64,000 nucleotides of DNA from Deroplatys truncata (Eukaryota > Arthropoda > Insecta > Mantodea > Mantidae), in the NCBI GenBank assembly GCA_030765065.1, contig CM060990.1:458450321-458514320 (forward strand), given 5' to 3'. Within the stretch, counting starts at the first letter, position 1, and every line of letters starts with the position of its first letter. Both the position numbers and the translations under genes were made by a program. The notes under the pieces were generated by a model. The model was not told the DNA's origin, searched no databases, and saw nothing but the letters and a program-made list of their open reading frames with translations. Of the stretch, positions 11,439 through 22,089 are shown piece after piece.

Positions 11439-12094
11439 ACTAGTGGCATTTACTTTCGTCATAATATCAGTCAAGTTTTATTAAAGACATTTCTTGCTAC
11501 AACGCTTAGTTTTGGATATATTGTATAGCCTCAACTTAAATGGTCCACCCTATTTACATAGCGTGATCATGTTGCTACATAGCGTGATCATGTTGTTACA
11601 TAGTGTGATCGCGTTGTTACATAGCGTGATCAGGTTGTTACATAGCGTGATCAGGTTGTTACATAGCGTGATCATGTTGTTACATAGCGTGAACATGTTG
11701 TTACATAGCGTGATCAGGTTGTTAAATAGCGTGATCGTGTTGTTACATAGCGTGATCGTGTTGTTACATAGCGTGATCAGGTTGTTACATAGCGTGATCA
11801 GGTTGTTACATAGCGTACTCAGGTTGTTACATAGCGTGATCATGTTGTTACATAGCGTGTTCATGTTGTTACATAGCGTGATCATGTTGTTACATAGCGT
11901 GCTCAGGTTGTTACATAGCGTGTTCATGTTGTTACATAGCGTGATCATGTTGTTACATAGCGTGATCGTGTTGTTACATAGCTTGATCGTATTGTTACAT
12001 AGCGTGAACATGTTGTTACATAGCGTGATCATGTTGTTATATAACGTGCTCAGGTTGTTACATAGGGTGATCGTGTTGTTACATAGCGTGAACA
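11146..12094. other. Asymmetric centre of the palindrome
   Basis: Mirror order of minisatellite variants holds up to a shared variant unit with CACGTTATG (left 11125-11145, right about 12095-12115) and then fails. The centre consists of left-oriented units to 11438, a 120-bp non-array spacer, and right-oriented units from 11556, in different variant orders. Confidence 0.7.
11441..11553 (+). mobile_element. One end of a MITE at the palindrome centre
   Basis: Matches the terminal region of the element at 59991-60632: GGCATTTACTTTC, then a diverged stretch, AAGACATTTCTT, ACAACGC.TAGTTTTGGA.AT, CTCAACTT, ending TGGTCCACCCTAT (the inverse of that element's ACAGGGTGGACT start). Only one end is present. 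It abuts the right minisatellite directly. Confidence 0.7.
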
Positions 12095-13121
12095 TGTTGT
12101 TACATAACGTGATCATGTTGTTACATAGCGTGATCATGTTGTTACATAGCGTGATCAGTTGTTACATAGCGTGATCATGTTGTTACATAGCGTGCTCAGG
12201 TTGTTACATAGCGTGATCATGTTGTTACATAGCGTGATCATGTTGTTACATAGCGTGATCATGTTGTTACATAGCGTGCTCAGGTTGTTACATAGCGTGA
12301 TCATGTTGTTACATAGCGTGATCAGTTGTTACATAGCGTAATCAGGTTGTTACATAGCGTGATCGTATTGTTACATAGCGTGCTCAGGTTGTTACATAGC
12401 GTGCTCAGGTTGTTAATTAGCGTGAACATGTTGTTACATAGCGTGCTCAGTTTGTTACATAGCGTGCTCAGGTTGTTACATAGCGTGCTCAGGTTGTTAC
12501 ATAGCGTGTTCATGTTGTTACATAGCGTGATCATGTTGTTACATAGCGTGCTCAGGTTGTTACATAGCGTGATCATGTTGTTACATAGCGTGATCATGTT
12601 GTTACATAGCGTGCTCAGGTTGTTACATAGGGTGATCGTGTTGTTACATAGCGTGAACATGTTGTTACATAGCGTGATCATGTTGTTACATGGCGTGCTC
12701 AGGTTGTTACATAGCGTGATCATGTTGTTACATAGCGTGCTCAGGTTGTTACATAGCGTGATCATGTTGTTACATAGTGTGATCAGTTGTTACATAGCGT
12801 AATCAGGTTGTTACATAGCGTGATCGTATTGTTACATAGCGTGTTCATGTTGTTACATAGCGTGAACATGTTGTTACATAGCGTGCTCAGGTTGTTACAT
12901 AGCGTGCTCAGGTTGTTACATAGCGTGAACATGTTGTTACATAGCCTGCTCAGGTTGTTACATAGCGTGATCAGTTGTTACATAGCGTGATCATGTTGTT
13001 ACATAGCGTGCTCAGGTTGTTACATAGCGTGATCGTGTTGTTACATAGCGTGATCAGTTGTTACATAGCGTGATTGTGTTGTTACATAGCGTGATGAGTC
13101 TGTTACATAGCGTAATGCATG
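11556..13121 (-). repeat. 21-bp minisatellite (right, about 74 units)
   Basis: Same unit in reverse orientation (ATCATGTTGTTACATAGCGTG). From about 12095 outward the order of variants is the mirror of the left array. The innermost ~540 bp is not. Confidence 0.95.
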
Positions 13122-13372
13122 TTGTACAGGTCTATACATATCACCAAACTTTAATTCAGAGTAACAGATCGTTGACATGAAGATGGTAGAGGCATTCCAC
13201 TAGCTGGAACGATTCAGGAGCTGGAAACGCTAGGGACACGCAGCGTAATGCATGTTCTGAGGTTCTATACAGAGCATCAAACTAATTCAGGATATAAAAT
13301 TTCGTCGAAATGTAGATGACAGTAGCGCGTCACGATGTTGAACGTTTTGAAATCTGGAAATGTTAGGGACAA
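13105..13372 (-). repeat. Two diverged ~134-bp units (right)
   Basis: Mirror copy of 9868-10135. Confidence 0.65.
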
Positions 13373-13797
13373 TCCATTGTGCGGATGGCGACTGTTTCCA
13401 GAGAGCATCCTTTTCCACTAATGTTCTCAGCGAGCATCCTTTTTTCCATGCTCGCACTCGTCATGTTCTGGTTACGTGTCGTTGTTATGTAATGTTACGC
13501 TGTTAGGATGGTTTAGTATACATGCCAGGCAAAAGCCAGGGGTCCGTACCCTTAAAGATTTGAAGCTGAGGTCTGTCCCATTCAACCTGACGTCTACAGG
13601 CTCCGTGAACAATAGTTGTTTAGATGACTAATGTTTCAAGAGAGTATCCTTTCTCCCTGCTATGCATTGATCGCAATTCCCTCCGTCGTCCTCATCCTGG
13701 ATATATACATAGGTGCGTGTTATGAATTCATTCATTCGCTTTTAATTCCTTCGAGCGTTAGCATTCACGTATTCATTTAATTTCTTTTAGTTTTAGC

Positions 13798-14265
13798 ATG
13801 AGCTACTGCCCGAGAAAATCTGTGCAACTGACGAATGAGAAACACGATTTTTCATACATTACACATGGAGGAAAACGCGTTATTAGATGCTGTGTATGCG
13901 GGCGGATTTTTAAGAATCGTTCTTTGTCAAGATTTAAGTTTCATAGAGCAACATGTTATACTGAATCGACTCTCTCACCTGCACTTGAAGATCCGAAGAT
14001 GCATAGAGGGGAATGTTATACCGGATCAAGCCTCTGTCCTTCACTGGAGACTACTGTTGGTGAAAAATCTGGATACATCGGAAGTTGCGAGAATATGAAA
14101 TCTTCAGATGATGATGATTCAGTGATATCAACGCTTGAAAATCCGAATAGACTAGTAAATATATTGAGGTTACTAATTGCGTCGAGGGATGCTGGTAATA
14201 ATAGTCACACACAAGAGATTGAGGAAATTATAAGTAAGCTGAAAGCATCTAAAGTTATAGCATGA
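13798..14265 (+). CDS. Zinc-finger-like protein, 155 aa (right-arm copy)
   Basis: Mirror copy of the ORF at 8975-9442: same length, start and stop, with one visible residue change (TAT to CAT, Tyr to His). The C-x2-C-x14-H-x3-C module (residues 31-53), acidic run and C-terminal helices are intact. A possible splice acceptor (TTTCTTTTAG) ends at 13790, eight bases before the ATG. An AATAAA lies at 14525-14530. Two intact copies in a sequence otherwise free of long frames suggest either selection or very recent duplication; the near-identity of the surrounding non-coding DNA makes recent duplication the simpler explanation. No function can be assigned. Confidence 0.5.
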   Translation: MSYCPRKSVQLTNEKHDFSYITHGGKRVIRCCVCGRIFKNRSLSRFKFHRATCYTESTLSPALEDPKMHRGECYTGSSLCPSLETTVGEKSGYIGSCENMKSSDDDDSVISTLENPNRLVNILRLLIASRDAGNNSHTQEIEEIISKLKASKVIA

Positions 14266-14471
14266 CAGGATCGAGAAATTGTGTTAATCAATTACTGCCA
14301 TGGTTAACAGGAACTTTGAAATATCAAAAAACTTGTACTTATAAAATACATCATTCAGACATTGTTGAGATGTTTAGTTTTTTTACTGATAATGCAGGTC
14401 TCTTTCTGTGTGATGTATATGATTATATAACTGAGTGTTTAGAATGTCTAGACTATCACCTTTGCCTTTAG
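14262..14471 (+). CDS. Small hypothetical ORF, 69 aa, right arm only
   Basis: Starts with ATGA overlapping the stop of the zinc-finger ORF. It is tyrosine/cysteine/leucine-rich with no recognised motif. In the left arm the same stretch lacks 2 bp (GGAACTGAAATA versus GGAACTTTGAAATA), which breaks the frame, so it is probably 3' untranslated sequence rather than a gene. Confidence 0.15.
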   Translation: MTGSRNCVNQLLPWLTGTLKYQKTCTYKIHHSDIVEMFSFFTDNAGLFLCDVYDYITECLECLDYHLCL

Positions 14472-15416
14472 GAAATATGTATGGTTTTTTGTAAAGTAAT
14501 GTAATAGGATAATGTTTATAAAAAATAAATGTTGTCTGCATTACTTTTTGTAAAGTGATATGTTTTTTTTACATGTATTCAGTTAAACTGATTTTTAAAA
14601 ATTGGTTTACATGAATGTTGTTTATCTTCTTTTCCAACCTAGAATTGTATTCATTTGCAATTTATTTCCATGTCTCTTCCTTACGCTTAGCAGAGCTATC
14701 AGTCATTTTATTTTCAAGACTAATTTGTGTTCCAAAACAATGTCGGTCATATATCTTTCTCTTCTTTCTTAAAATTTGCTGCCTGAGTCTTTTTATTACT
14801 TTCGTCCTTCTCCATTTTGCAATTTGTTTATGTATCAGAGACGAATGAAAGTTGAATGGCATTAGCAATTGTGAATTGATTCAATACAATTGCAGTGATC
14901 TGAGATTAGTGAATAATGAATAACGTTTATTTCTCAATACTCGATACATAATTAAGTTATATACTTTTAGACTATAATAATATTTGAAAATATTTGGCTA
15001 TTTACACTATAAATTCACTTCTTTGTTGTTTGCCTATACTAATCTATGGTCTCAGTACATACAACTCCTGGTTTTCTATGTATCGATGACCCTCTGTCTA
15101 CTTGTTTATGTTTCATTATATATACCTTTATTTTTTAATGTGCCATATGTATGATTTCCTGTGTTACGTCTTGTTACGTGTTTACGTTAGATGATAGACA
15201 ATGAGAAGATCCAGAACAAACAAGGTGGGAATAGGTTAGGATGTATACTTCACTGTAAACCGATATACTGTTTGTCCCTCTCCGTCTCGCGCACTACTGT
15301 TTAACAAATATAAAGTTTGTAAGGTTTAGAAAATAAGTATATAAAAGTGTTGTAAGGCTGGATGAGAAAAGTTTTATAATCGAATTACTCTCTATATTAC
15401 AGTATAAACCTACATT

Positions 15417-15977
15417 CCTCCTCCTTCAATCTCTGTCTATCCTTGTATCTCTCCCGTTTTCCATATTTCTCCCATATAAACGTATACTCTAATCCTCAAA
15501 CCATGTCTAGACTAGCACCTCTCCTCGTATGCCCTAACGCTCTCATATAAATGCATTTTCCTCCTTGAAGACTCTCTCAACCTAGCACCTACCTTCGTTT
15601 TCCCTATATTTTCCCATATAGACGTATACTCTCTCATTCAGACCTTCCCGACTAGCCTAGCACTTCTCCTCATATTCCCCTACCTCTCTCATATAAGATG
15701 CATTCCCTCATTCAACACCGTCTAGCCTAGCATCGACCCTCGTATTCCCTATCTCTCGCATATAAACACCTAATCCATCATTCAAAACTCCTATCCTAAT
15801 ACCTCTCCTCGGTTCGCTATATCGCCCATATTCTATCCTTCAAGTCCTGTTTAGTATAGCATCTTTCCTTGTGTTCCCTATCTCTCTCGTATAAAGCATA
15901 TCCCTCCCTCCTTTAGCATCTGACTAGCCTAGCATCAGCCCTGGTATTCCCTATCTCTCCCCTATAAATACTTCTAT
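15417..15977 (-). repeat. ~74-bp degenerate tandem array (right)
   Basis: Mirror of 7265-7825; pyrimidine-rich on this strand, with CTAGCCTAGCATC and CGTATTCCCTATCTCTC as recurring blocks. Confidence 0.7.
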
Positions 15978-16014
15978 CTAGAGACCTAATGTTTCAGGAG
16001 AGCATCCTTTCCCC

Positions 16015-18310
16015 CTATAAAAGTTTATTTGGTGTCTTTATCTTAATTAGTTTAGGAGTTATTAAATTTATAATTAAATTACATTTTATCGGTATTCGAA
16101 CCCTGGACACCAGAACCAGAATTATTTACAATATTAGTTTGATGTGTTTAAGGGTGCTGTATGCATTTACAGCATCAAGCTAAGTGATATATTCTATAGT
16201 ATAGAGAAAAATAAGTAAGTGATTGAAAGATCGGGATTCGAAGTAAGGACAGCTGATTGAAAATTATATACAGTATTAATTGCCCCTCATAGGAGCTATC
16301 AATCATGCTTTGGTCAATTCCTCTACCTCTCTTAGTTTCTGAGATAATGACGATTTAAACATTAGGCTCGAACCCAGAACGTCAGGTATCTAATTACACA
16401 TCCACAAGATACTACCTAGTAACATAAACGCAATAAAGTTTATTTGGCGTCTTTATCTTAATTAGTTTAGGAGTTATTAAATTTATAATTAAATTACATT
16501 TTATCGGTATTCGAACCCTGGACACCAGAAACAAAATTATTTACAATATTAGTTTGATATGTTTAAAGGTGCTGTATACATTTACAGCATCAATCTAAGT
16601 GATATATTCTAGAGTATAGAGAAAAAATAAGTAAGTGATTGAAAGATCGGGATTCGAAGTAAGGATAACTGATTGAAAATTATATACAGTATTAATTGCC
16701 CATCATAGGAGCTATCAATCATGCTTTGGTCAACTCCTCTACCTCTCTTAGTTTCTGAGATAATGACGATTTAAAATTAGGCTCGAACCCAGAACGTCAG
16801 GTATCTAAATACACATCCACAAGATACTACCTAATAACATAAACACAATAAAGTTTATTTGGTATCTTTATCTTAATTAGTTTAGGAGTTATTAAATTTA
16901 TAATTAAATTACATTTTATTGGTATTCGAACCCTGGACACCAGAAACAAAATTATTTACAATATTAGTTTGATATGTTTAAAGGTGCTGTATGCATTTAC
17001 AGCATCAATCTAAGTGATATATTCTAGAGTATAGAGAAAAAATAAGTAAGTGATTGAAAGATCTGGATTCGAAGTAAGGACAACTGATTGAAAATTATAT
17101 ACAGTATTAATTGCCCATCATAGGAGCTATCAATCATGCTTTGGTCAACTCCTCTACCTCTCTTAGTTTCTGAGATAATGACGATTTAAAATTAGGATCG
17201 AACCCAGAACGTCAGGTATCTAATTACACATCCACAAGATAATACCTAATAACATAAAGGCAATAAAGTTTATTTGGCGTCTTTATCTTAATTAGTTTAG
17301 AAGTTATTAAATTTATAATTAAACTACATTTTATCGGTATTCGAACCCTAGACACCAGAAACAAAATTATTTACAATATTAGTTTGATATGTTTAAAGGT
17401 GCTGTATGCAGTTACAGCATCAATCTAAGTGATATATTCTAGAGTATAGAGAAAAAATAAGTAAGTGATTGAAAGATCGGGATTCGAAGTAAGGACAACT
17501 GATTGAAAATTATATACAGTGTTAATTACCCCTCATAGGAGCTATCAATCATGCTTTGGTTCACTCGTCTACCTCTCTTAGTTTCTGAGATAATGACGAT
17601 TTAAAAATTAGGATCGAACCCTGAACGTCAGGTATCTAATTACACATCCACAAGATAATACCTAATAACATAAAGGCAATAAAGTTTATTTGGCGTCTTT
17701 ATCTTAATTAGTTTAGAAGTTATTAAATTTATAATTAAATTACATTTTATCGGTATTCGAACCCTGGACACCAGAAACAAAATTATTTACAATATTAGTT
17801 TGATATGTTTAAAGGTGCTGTATGCAGTTACAGCATCAATCTAAGTGACATATTCTAGAGTATAGAGAAAAAATAAGTAAGTGATTGAAAGGTCGGGATT
17901 CGAAATAAGGACAACTGATTAAAAATTATATACAGTATTAATTACCCATCATAGGAGCTATCAATCATGCTTTGGTCAATTCCTCTACCTCTCTTAGTTT
18001 CTGAGATAATGACGATTTAAACATTAGGCTCGAACCCTGAACGTCAGGTATCTAATTACACCTCCACAAGATACTACCTAATAACATAAAGGCAATAAAG
18101 TTTATTTGGTGTCTTTATCTTAATTAGTTTAGGAGTTATTAAATTTATAATTAAATTACATTTTATCGGTATTCGAACCCTGGACACCATGTACCCAAAT
18201 ATACATTCACAAGAAACTATCTAATGACATTAATGTAATAAACTTTATTTGACGTCTTTATCGTAATTAGTCTCTGAGTTATTAGAAGCTGAATTTGTAA
18301 TTCGAACCCG
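16015..18310 (-). repeat. 415-bp higher-order tandem array (right, ~5 units)
   Basis: GGTATTCGAACCC recurs near 16091, 16506, 16921, 17336, 17752 and 18168. There is one unit fewer than in the left arm, which accounts for the 414-bp difference in arm length. Confidence 0.85.
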
Positions 18311-18425
18311 GCCATCCTGGTCAACTTGGAACTCGTTGGAGAAGCTGCTGCTTGTTATATCATTTCCATCGCTAAAATCTGAAGTGTTGAGTGTTGGGCA
18401 GAGCACTTAGGAAAACAATTACTGA

Positions 18426-18980
18426 CATTGTTCGCTAATGGGGTGAAAGCGTCTAACGGGTCAGCTAATAGAGGTCACCGTTACCGCCAGGCGGAAGTAG
18501 GTCGTTCGCTAATGTATGTAAACAGATCCAGAATGTAAACTTAAAAGCCTATTAATGTGTTGAAAGCGTCTAACATGTTCAGCTAATGGACAAGCGCTTT
18601 CCCCAGATAGAAGAAGGCTGCGTGTTCTCATTACATGACAGACTGTTCCCGTGAGCAGACTACTTATACTCAAGCTCCAGTCAACAATTCATTATTCAAA
18701 AAACTTAATTGCTCGAGGATGCAATGTGCAGGTCTTAGTAGTCATAAAAAAAATGTTTGACGAACATTACCTAATTAATTTGCCGAGGGGCGGCAGGACT
18801 CGAGAAAACAATTCCCTCAAGTCATGACGCCACAGTAGAACGCATTGGGAGAGGGGGTAGGACCTGTTAGCACAGACACTGTCGGCATTAGGTGAGCACA
18901 CAAAGCGAGAGGGGGCGGGGCCTAACGACACGAGACCTGACGGCATGTGAGCACACAAAGGGAGGGGGCGGAGCTTGTCG
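18426..18980 (-). repeat. Subterminal repeats (right)
   Basis: Mirror of the two left subterminal repeat sets: GAAAGCGTCTAAC pairs at about 18445 and 18563, and GAGGGGGCGGGG-type GC boxes at about 18910 and 18962. One GC box has a C-to-T difference from the left arm. Confidence 0.6.
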
Positions 18981-19051
18981 GTGTAGAACAAAGAACTTTA
19001 TCGCTTGTCGGCATCTCTCTACTGTGCTCAAACCGGCATTTTGTTCCTACT

Positions 19052-19057
19052 ACCCTC
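19052..19057. repeat. Right candidate target-site duplication (ACCCTC)
   Basis: Identical to 3769-3774 and immediately adjacent to the palindrome terminus (..TTGTTCCTACT). Confidence 0.6.
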
Positions 19058-19630
19058 CTATAACTATAGTGCTCTTATCGGCGGCCTTTCCTTTGGAAAA
19101 TATTATTGTTTATAGACAATGGTGTTAACTCATATTCGCTTGTCGTTGGTTTTCTGGTAAAGGTTGTATTTTATGTATTAGATCACACACGCATTCACAC
19201 TCTCATTCATACTTCCAGACCCTGGGGAGGATAGGGAATAATCTTGGCTACGGAAACATTTCCACCCCTAGCCTCGAATTGAACCGGGACCCCTCGCACA
19301 GCCGTCGGCGTAAAGTATTCAAAAAGGATTCTTAGTTTAAGTATTCTTATAATGGGGCAAAGGTAAGTTAATATACCGTAGCCTCAGACATGTTCCATAA
19401 ACATAATTTGTGGTGCCTAATGAACTGGCGTAGATATTTAAATACTGTCATTAGAAACAGTCATATCTTCACGGCGATTTAGAAATAACGCTCCTTTTCA
19501 ATTGTTTACAATTACCTTATTAACACAGATCTTCATGATTTACAAATGCAGACGTGTTATTGAGTCTTTGGAGTTTCATGTGGTATATAGCAATCACTTC
19601 TTAAAGATCACATCACACAGATGAACACCA
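19058..19630. other. Intergenic, no gene recognised
   Basis: AT-rich. A stretch near 19280-19310 (GAATTGAACCGGGACCCC) vaguely resembles a B box on the minus strand and may be a worn SINE. Confidence 0.4.
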
Positions 19631-19639
19631 CCATTATCG

Positions 19640-20750
19640 GAGCACTCATGTAGACGAGCTATGAAGCTACTACGTAAAGTTTTCCCCAGTACAGCAACAG
19701 GAATATCGACGACTTCTCTGCGGATGTTGGCCTACAGCGCCTGGAGGTTTATAGAGCGATTTTCGAACACTCGGGACTTCAGATATCCCCAGAGGAAGAA
19801 ATTGAGAGCCGTCAGATCTGGTGAACGTGCCGGCCAAGCCACGTCACCGAATCGGGGAATGAGGCGTCCAGTAAACCGTTCACGCAATTCGTCCATTGAC
19901 TGGCGCGCGGTGTGTGCAGTTGCACCGTCCTGTTGATACCACGTGATTGGACGGGGATGTTGTTGTAGCGCAGGGACGACAAAATCCCTAATCATGGATA
20001 CATACGCTCGAAATTCACAGTACATGTTGCATCACTGTCGTCCCGATGGAACTATGGACCGACAATTCCAGCTGTAGTGTTCCTACACCACACCGTTAAT
20101 TTCCGACTGTGTAGCTCTTGTTCGTGGAATTGTTAACTGCCCCTGACAATAAGAAGTGTGCCTCGTCAGTCATCATCAAGATGTCAACAATTCCTGGATC
20201 AGCCGCCCACATTTCCAGAAACATGTCGCAAAACCGAACACGTGGACTTTGTCGGTGGGCCTTAAGCGTTCCACTACCTGTATCTTGTAGGGCCGTGCAT
20301 GCAAATCTAGGCGTAAAATGATCTGTACACTGCCGTATCTTATGTTTAGTGTCTGCGATCTGCAGCGGAGCGATCGTCGTGGACTTGTTTGAACGGATGA
20401 ACGTACACGGTCGATGTTTTCCCGTGTCCTCACATTTCGGGGTCGTTCAGGAGGCTTTCTATCACGCACTGACCCGTCCTCGTGCCACTGAGCTATCCAA
20501 CGGCATGTTATGGCAATCCGGGACGTTTCTGCGATGGTTTAATCTGCGGAAAGCTCGTTGGGGCGCTACTATTGACTTAGTTTCAATGTAAAGCTCTACC
20601 ACACGAACACGATCTTGAACACTCCACTTCTCCATCGTAACTGAATCTCCCACTCCCTTGCAGTGCTGCTAACGTGTCACCGACTACCTGCGCGTGCACC
20701 CGAAGTCACAATAGTCAAATTAATAGGGGCGTTCTTTCTGAATCACCCTG
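19640..20750 (-). pseudogene. Tc1/mariner-type transposase relic with DUF4817-like N-terminus
   Basis: Read on the minus strand from a clear terminus at 20750 (CAGGGTGATTCAGAAAGAAC, followed outside by TA). The N-terminus has the helix-turn-helix-like WSVQDRVRVVELYIETKSI segment typical of insect DUF4817 mariner proteins. A second block contains RERPRNVRT-type residues and VRSSVQTSPRRSLR. Catalytic region: first Asp in MTDEAHF (about 20150), second in WYQQDGATAHTARQS, third block SPDLTALNFFLWGYLKS, where the expected third Asp is Asn. The three blocks are in different frames or separated by stops, so at least two frameshifts are present. No matching left terminus was found, so the element may be truncated near 19640. 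Confidence 0.85.
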
Positions 20751-20751
20751 T

Positions 20752-21390
20752 ACTATTAAAACAGAGAAAAAGGATATTCTTAAAAGAGAAACCACGAGAG
20801 ATATGATCAAACAAAAATGAATATAATGCTTAGGTCTTTTGTAACTCCTATGGTTCACCATCATCATCGTCACCGTCGCTACCGTTACCACCACGCGAAC
20901 ACCAGAACAGTTTTGATAGTATATCAAGCATTATTTACATATAGAAGCGAACACTCTTATAAGAGTTTAAACAAACAATGTTCACAAACATTTAATTGAT
21001 AACAAATAAACACTTGAAACAATGAATATTAGCCAAACTAAGCTAAGAGCAACAAAACAATAACCTGACCTACTCAGAAAAAACACCCCGAGGCAACTTG
21101 GGGAATAACAGTTATACAGAAAAATGTTTCTAACATTTTTCCTGAAATTAACCAAATATTATGAATATACGATGAAAACAGAGCCTAGAGCGAAACAAAA
21201 CTTTGTTGAGACCAAGATGATCACGTTTAATTTGTGTAAAGGTTTATTTTTTTATTGCGAAGGATTAACAAACAATGGGGTTCTAATGAGAATGGACACG
21301 AAGGAGACTTCTAAGTGTATTATATTAGAAACAGTGTAATTAATAGTAAAGTTAGAATAACTATAATTTCTGCAGGTTTTTAGTTATTGC
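20752..21390. other. Intergenic, no gene recognised
   Basis: AT-rich with no supportable feature. Confidence 0.5.
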
Positions 21391-21394
21391 AACA

Positions 21395-22085
21395 TTTTTA
21401 CTTTCTCTGCCGCCCTACTATAGTTGGCAGAAAAAGTATCGTATTTCATTCAAAACTTCTAATTAATATTACGGCGAAAATACATGTTTTAAGGCCCACT
21501 GAACCCCAAAAAAACATTTTTAAGAAAAGGCCATCACAAATTCGGGCGCACGCGTGTATGCATGAGTGTGTGTGTGTGTGTGGGGGGGGGTGTGAACGAC
21601 ATAATTCAAAAGCCGAAAGTCGGATATTACCAATGAAAAATATTCGTTGTTTTCTCAAAAACGGTTCCAACATATTTGATTAAAGTATAATATGTTTCAG
21701 ATATTTGCATGACTAAGAAAATGTATACTTCGAACTTTTTCTGGATAGTTTGTGAAGTCCTCTTCGTACGGGTACTTTTATAACTGGTAAATCATAAGAT
21801 ATTTAGCTCATTAAAACATACTATTTTTGGTCAAATGCTTTCGTAGCGTTGTCATTTCTGATATATTCCATGATGTATGTTTTAACTTTCTCGTGTATTC
21901 TGGCGTGAACAAAATGTGGCCCATAATGGAACACAGCTGTTTATGTTGGTACTGACAAATCCCACCCCACCCTCTGCTGTGTGAATTCTTGAGTATAATT
22001 CTAACCACTGGATCGATAGGGTGCTTTACCTTCACCAAAATATGGACAAACTGCCGAAGGGCAGCATTAAAGTTAGTTGTCTATG
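21395..22085 (+). repeat. Dispersed repeat family A, copy 2
   Basis: Shares TACATGTTTTAAGGCCC, the internal GT/G tract (21570-21590), ACTGGTAAATCATAAG, and the end block CACTGGAT..GGGTGCTTTACCTTC..CTGCCGA with copies at 53.5 and 59.0 kb. Diverged. Confidence 0.6.
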
Positions 22086-22089
22086 TTCT

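Larger units (their letters stand above)
3775..19051. mobile_element. Giant 15.3-kb palindromic (foldback) element
   Basis: The whole interval is one inverted repeat: two arms of about 7 kb around an asymmetric centre near 11.1-12.1 kb. The terminal 17 bases (AGTAGRAACAAAATGCC) are inverted copies with one mismatch, and homology stops exactly at the flanking ACCCTC hexamers. Each arm carries three tandem-repeat systems (415 bp, ~74 bp, 21 bp), GC-rich subterminal repeats and one 155-codon zinc-finger-like ORF. No transposase, integrase, polymerase or capsid gene is seen, so it should be non-autonomous. Long inverted repeats filled with tandem repeats recall foldback elements (FB, Galileo). 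The AG ends, 6-bp duplication and size recall Polinton/Maverick elements. Neither assignment is proven. An inverted duplication made in place, or an assembly artefact, remains possible, although the unique centre and flanks argue against the latter. Confidence 0.72.
12095..19051 (-). repeat. Right arm of the palindrome
   Basis: Reverse complement of 3775-11145, lacking one 415-bp satellite unit. Near-identity across unique and repetitive parts alike implies a recent inverted duplication or continuing homogenisation by gene conversion. Confidence 0.85.

Noticed and set aside
10250-12990. Open frames of 60-226 codons on both strands (LLHSVIM or ITLCNNM heptad repeats)
   Set aside because: They are a by-product of a 21-bp tandem repeat without stops. 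They occur on both strands over the same DNA and end wherever a 20-bp unit shifts the frame.
10120-13121. CRISPR-like array
   Set aside because: Units are directly adjacent with no unique spacers, the sequence is eukaryotic and there are no cas genes.
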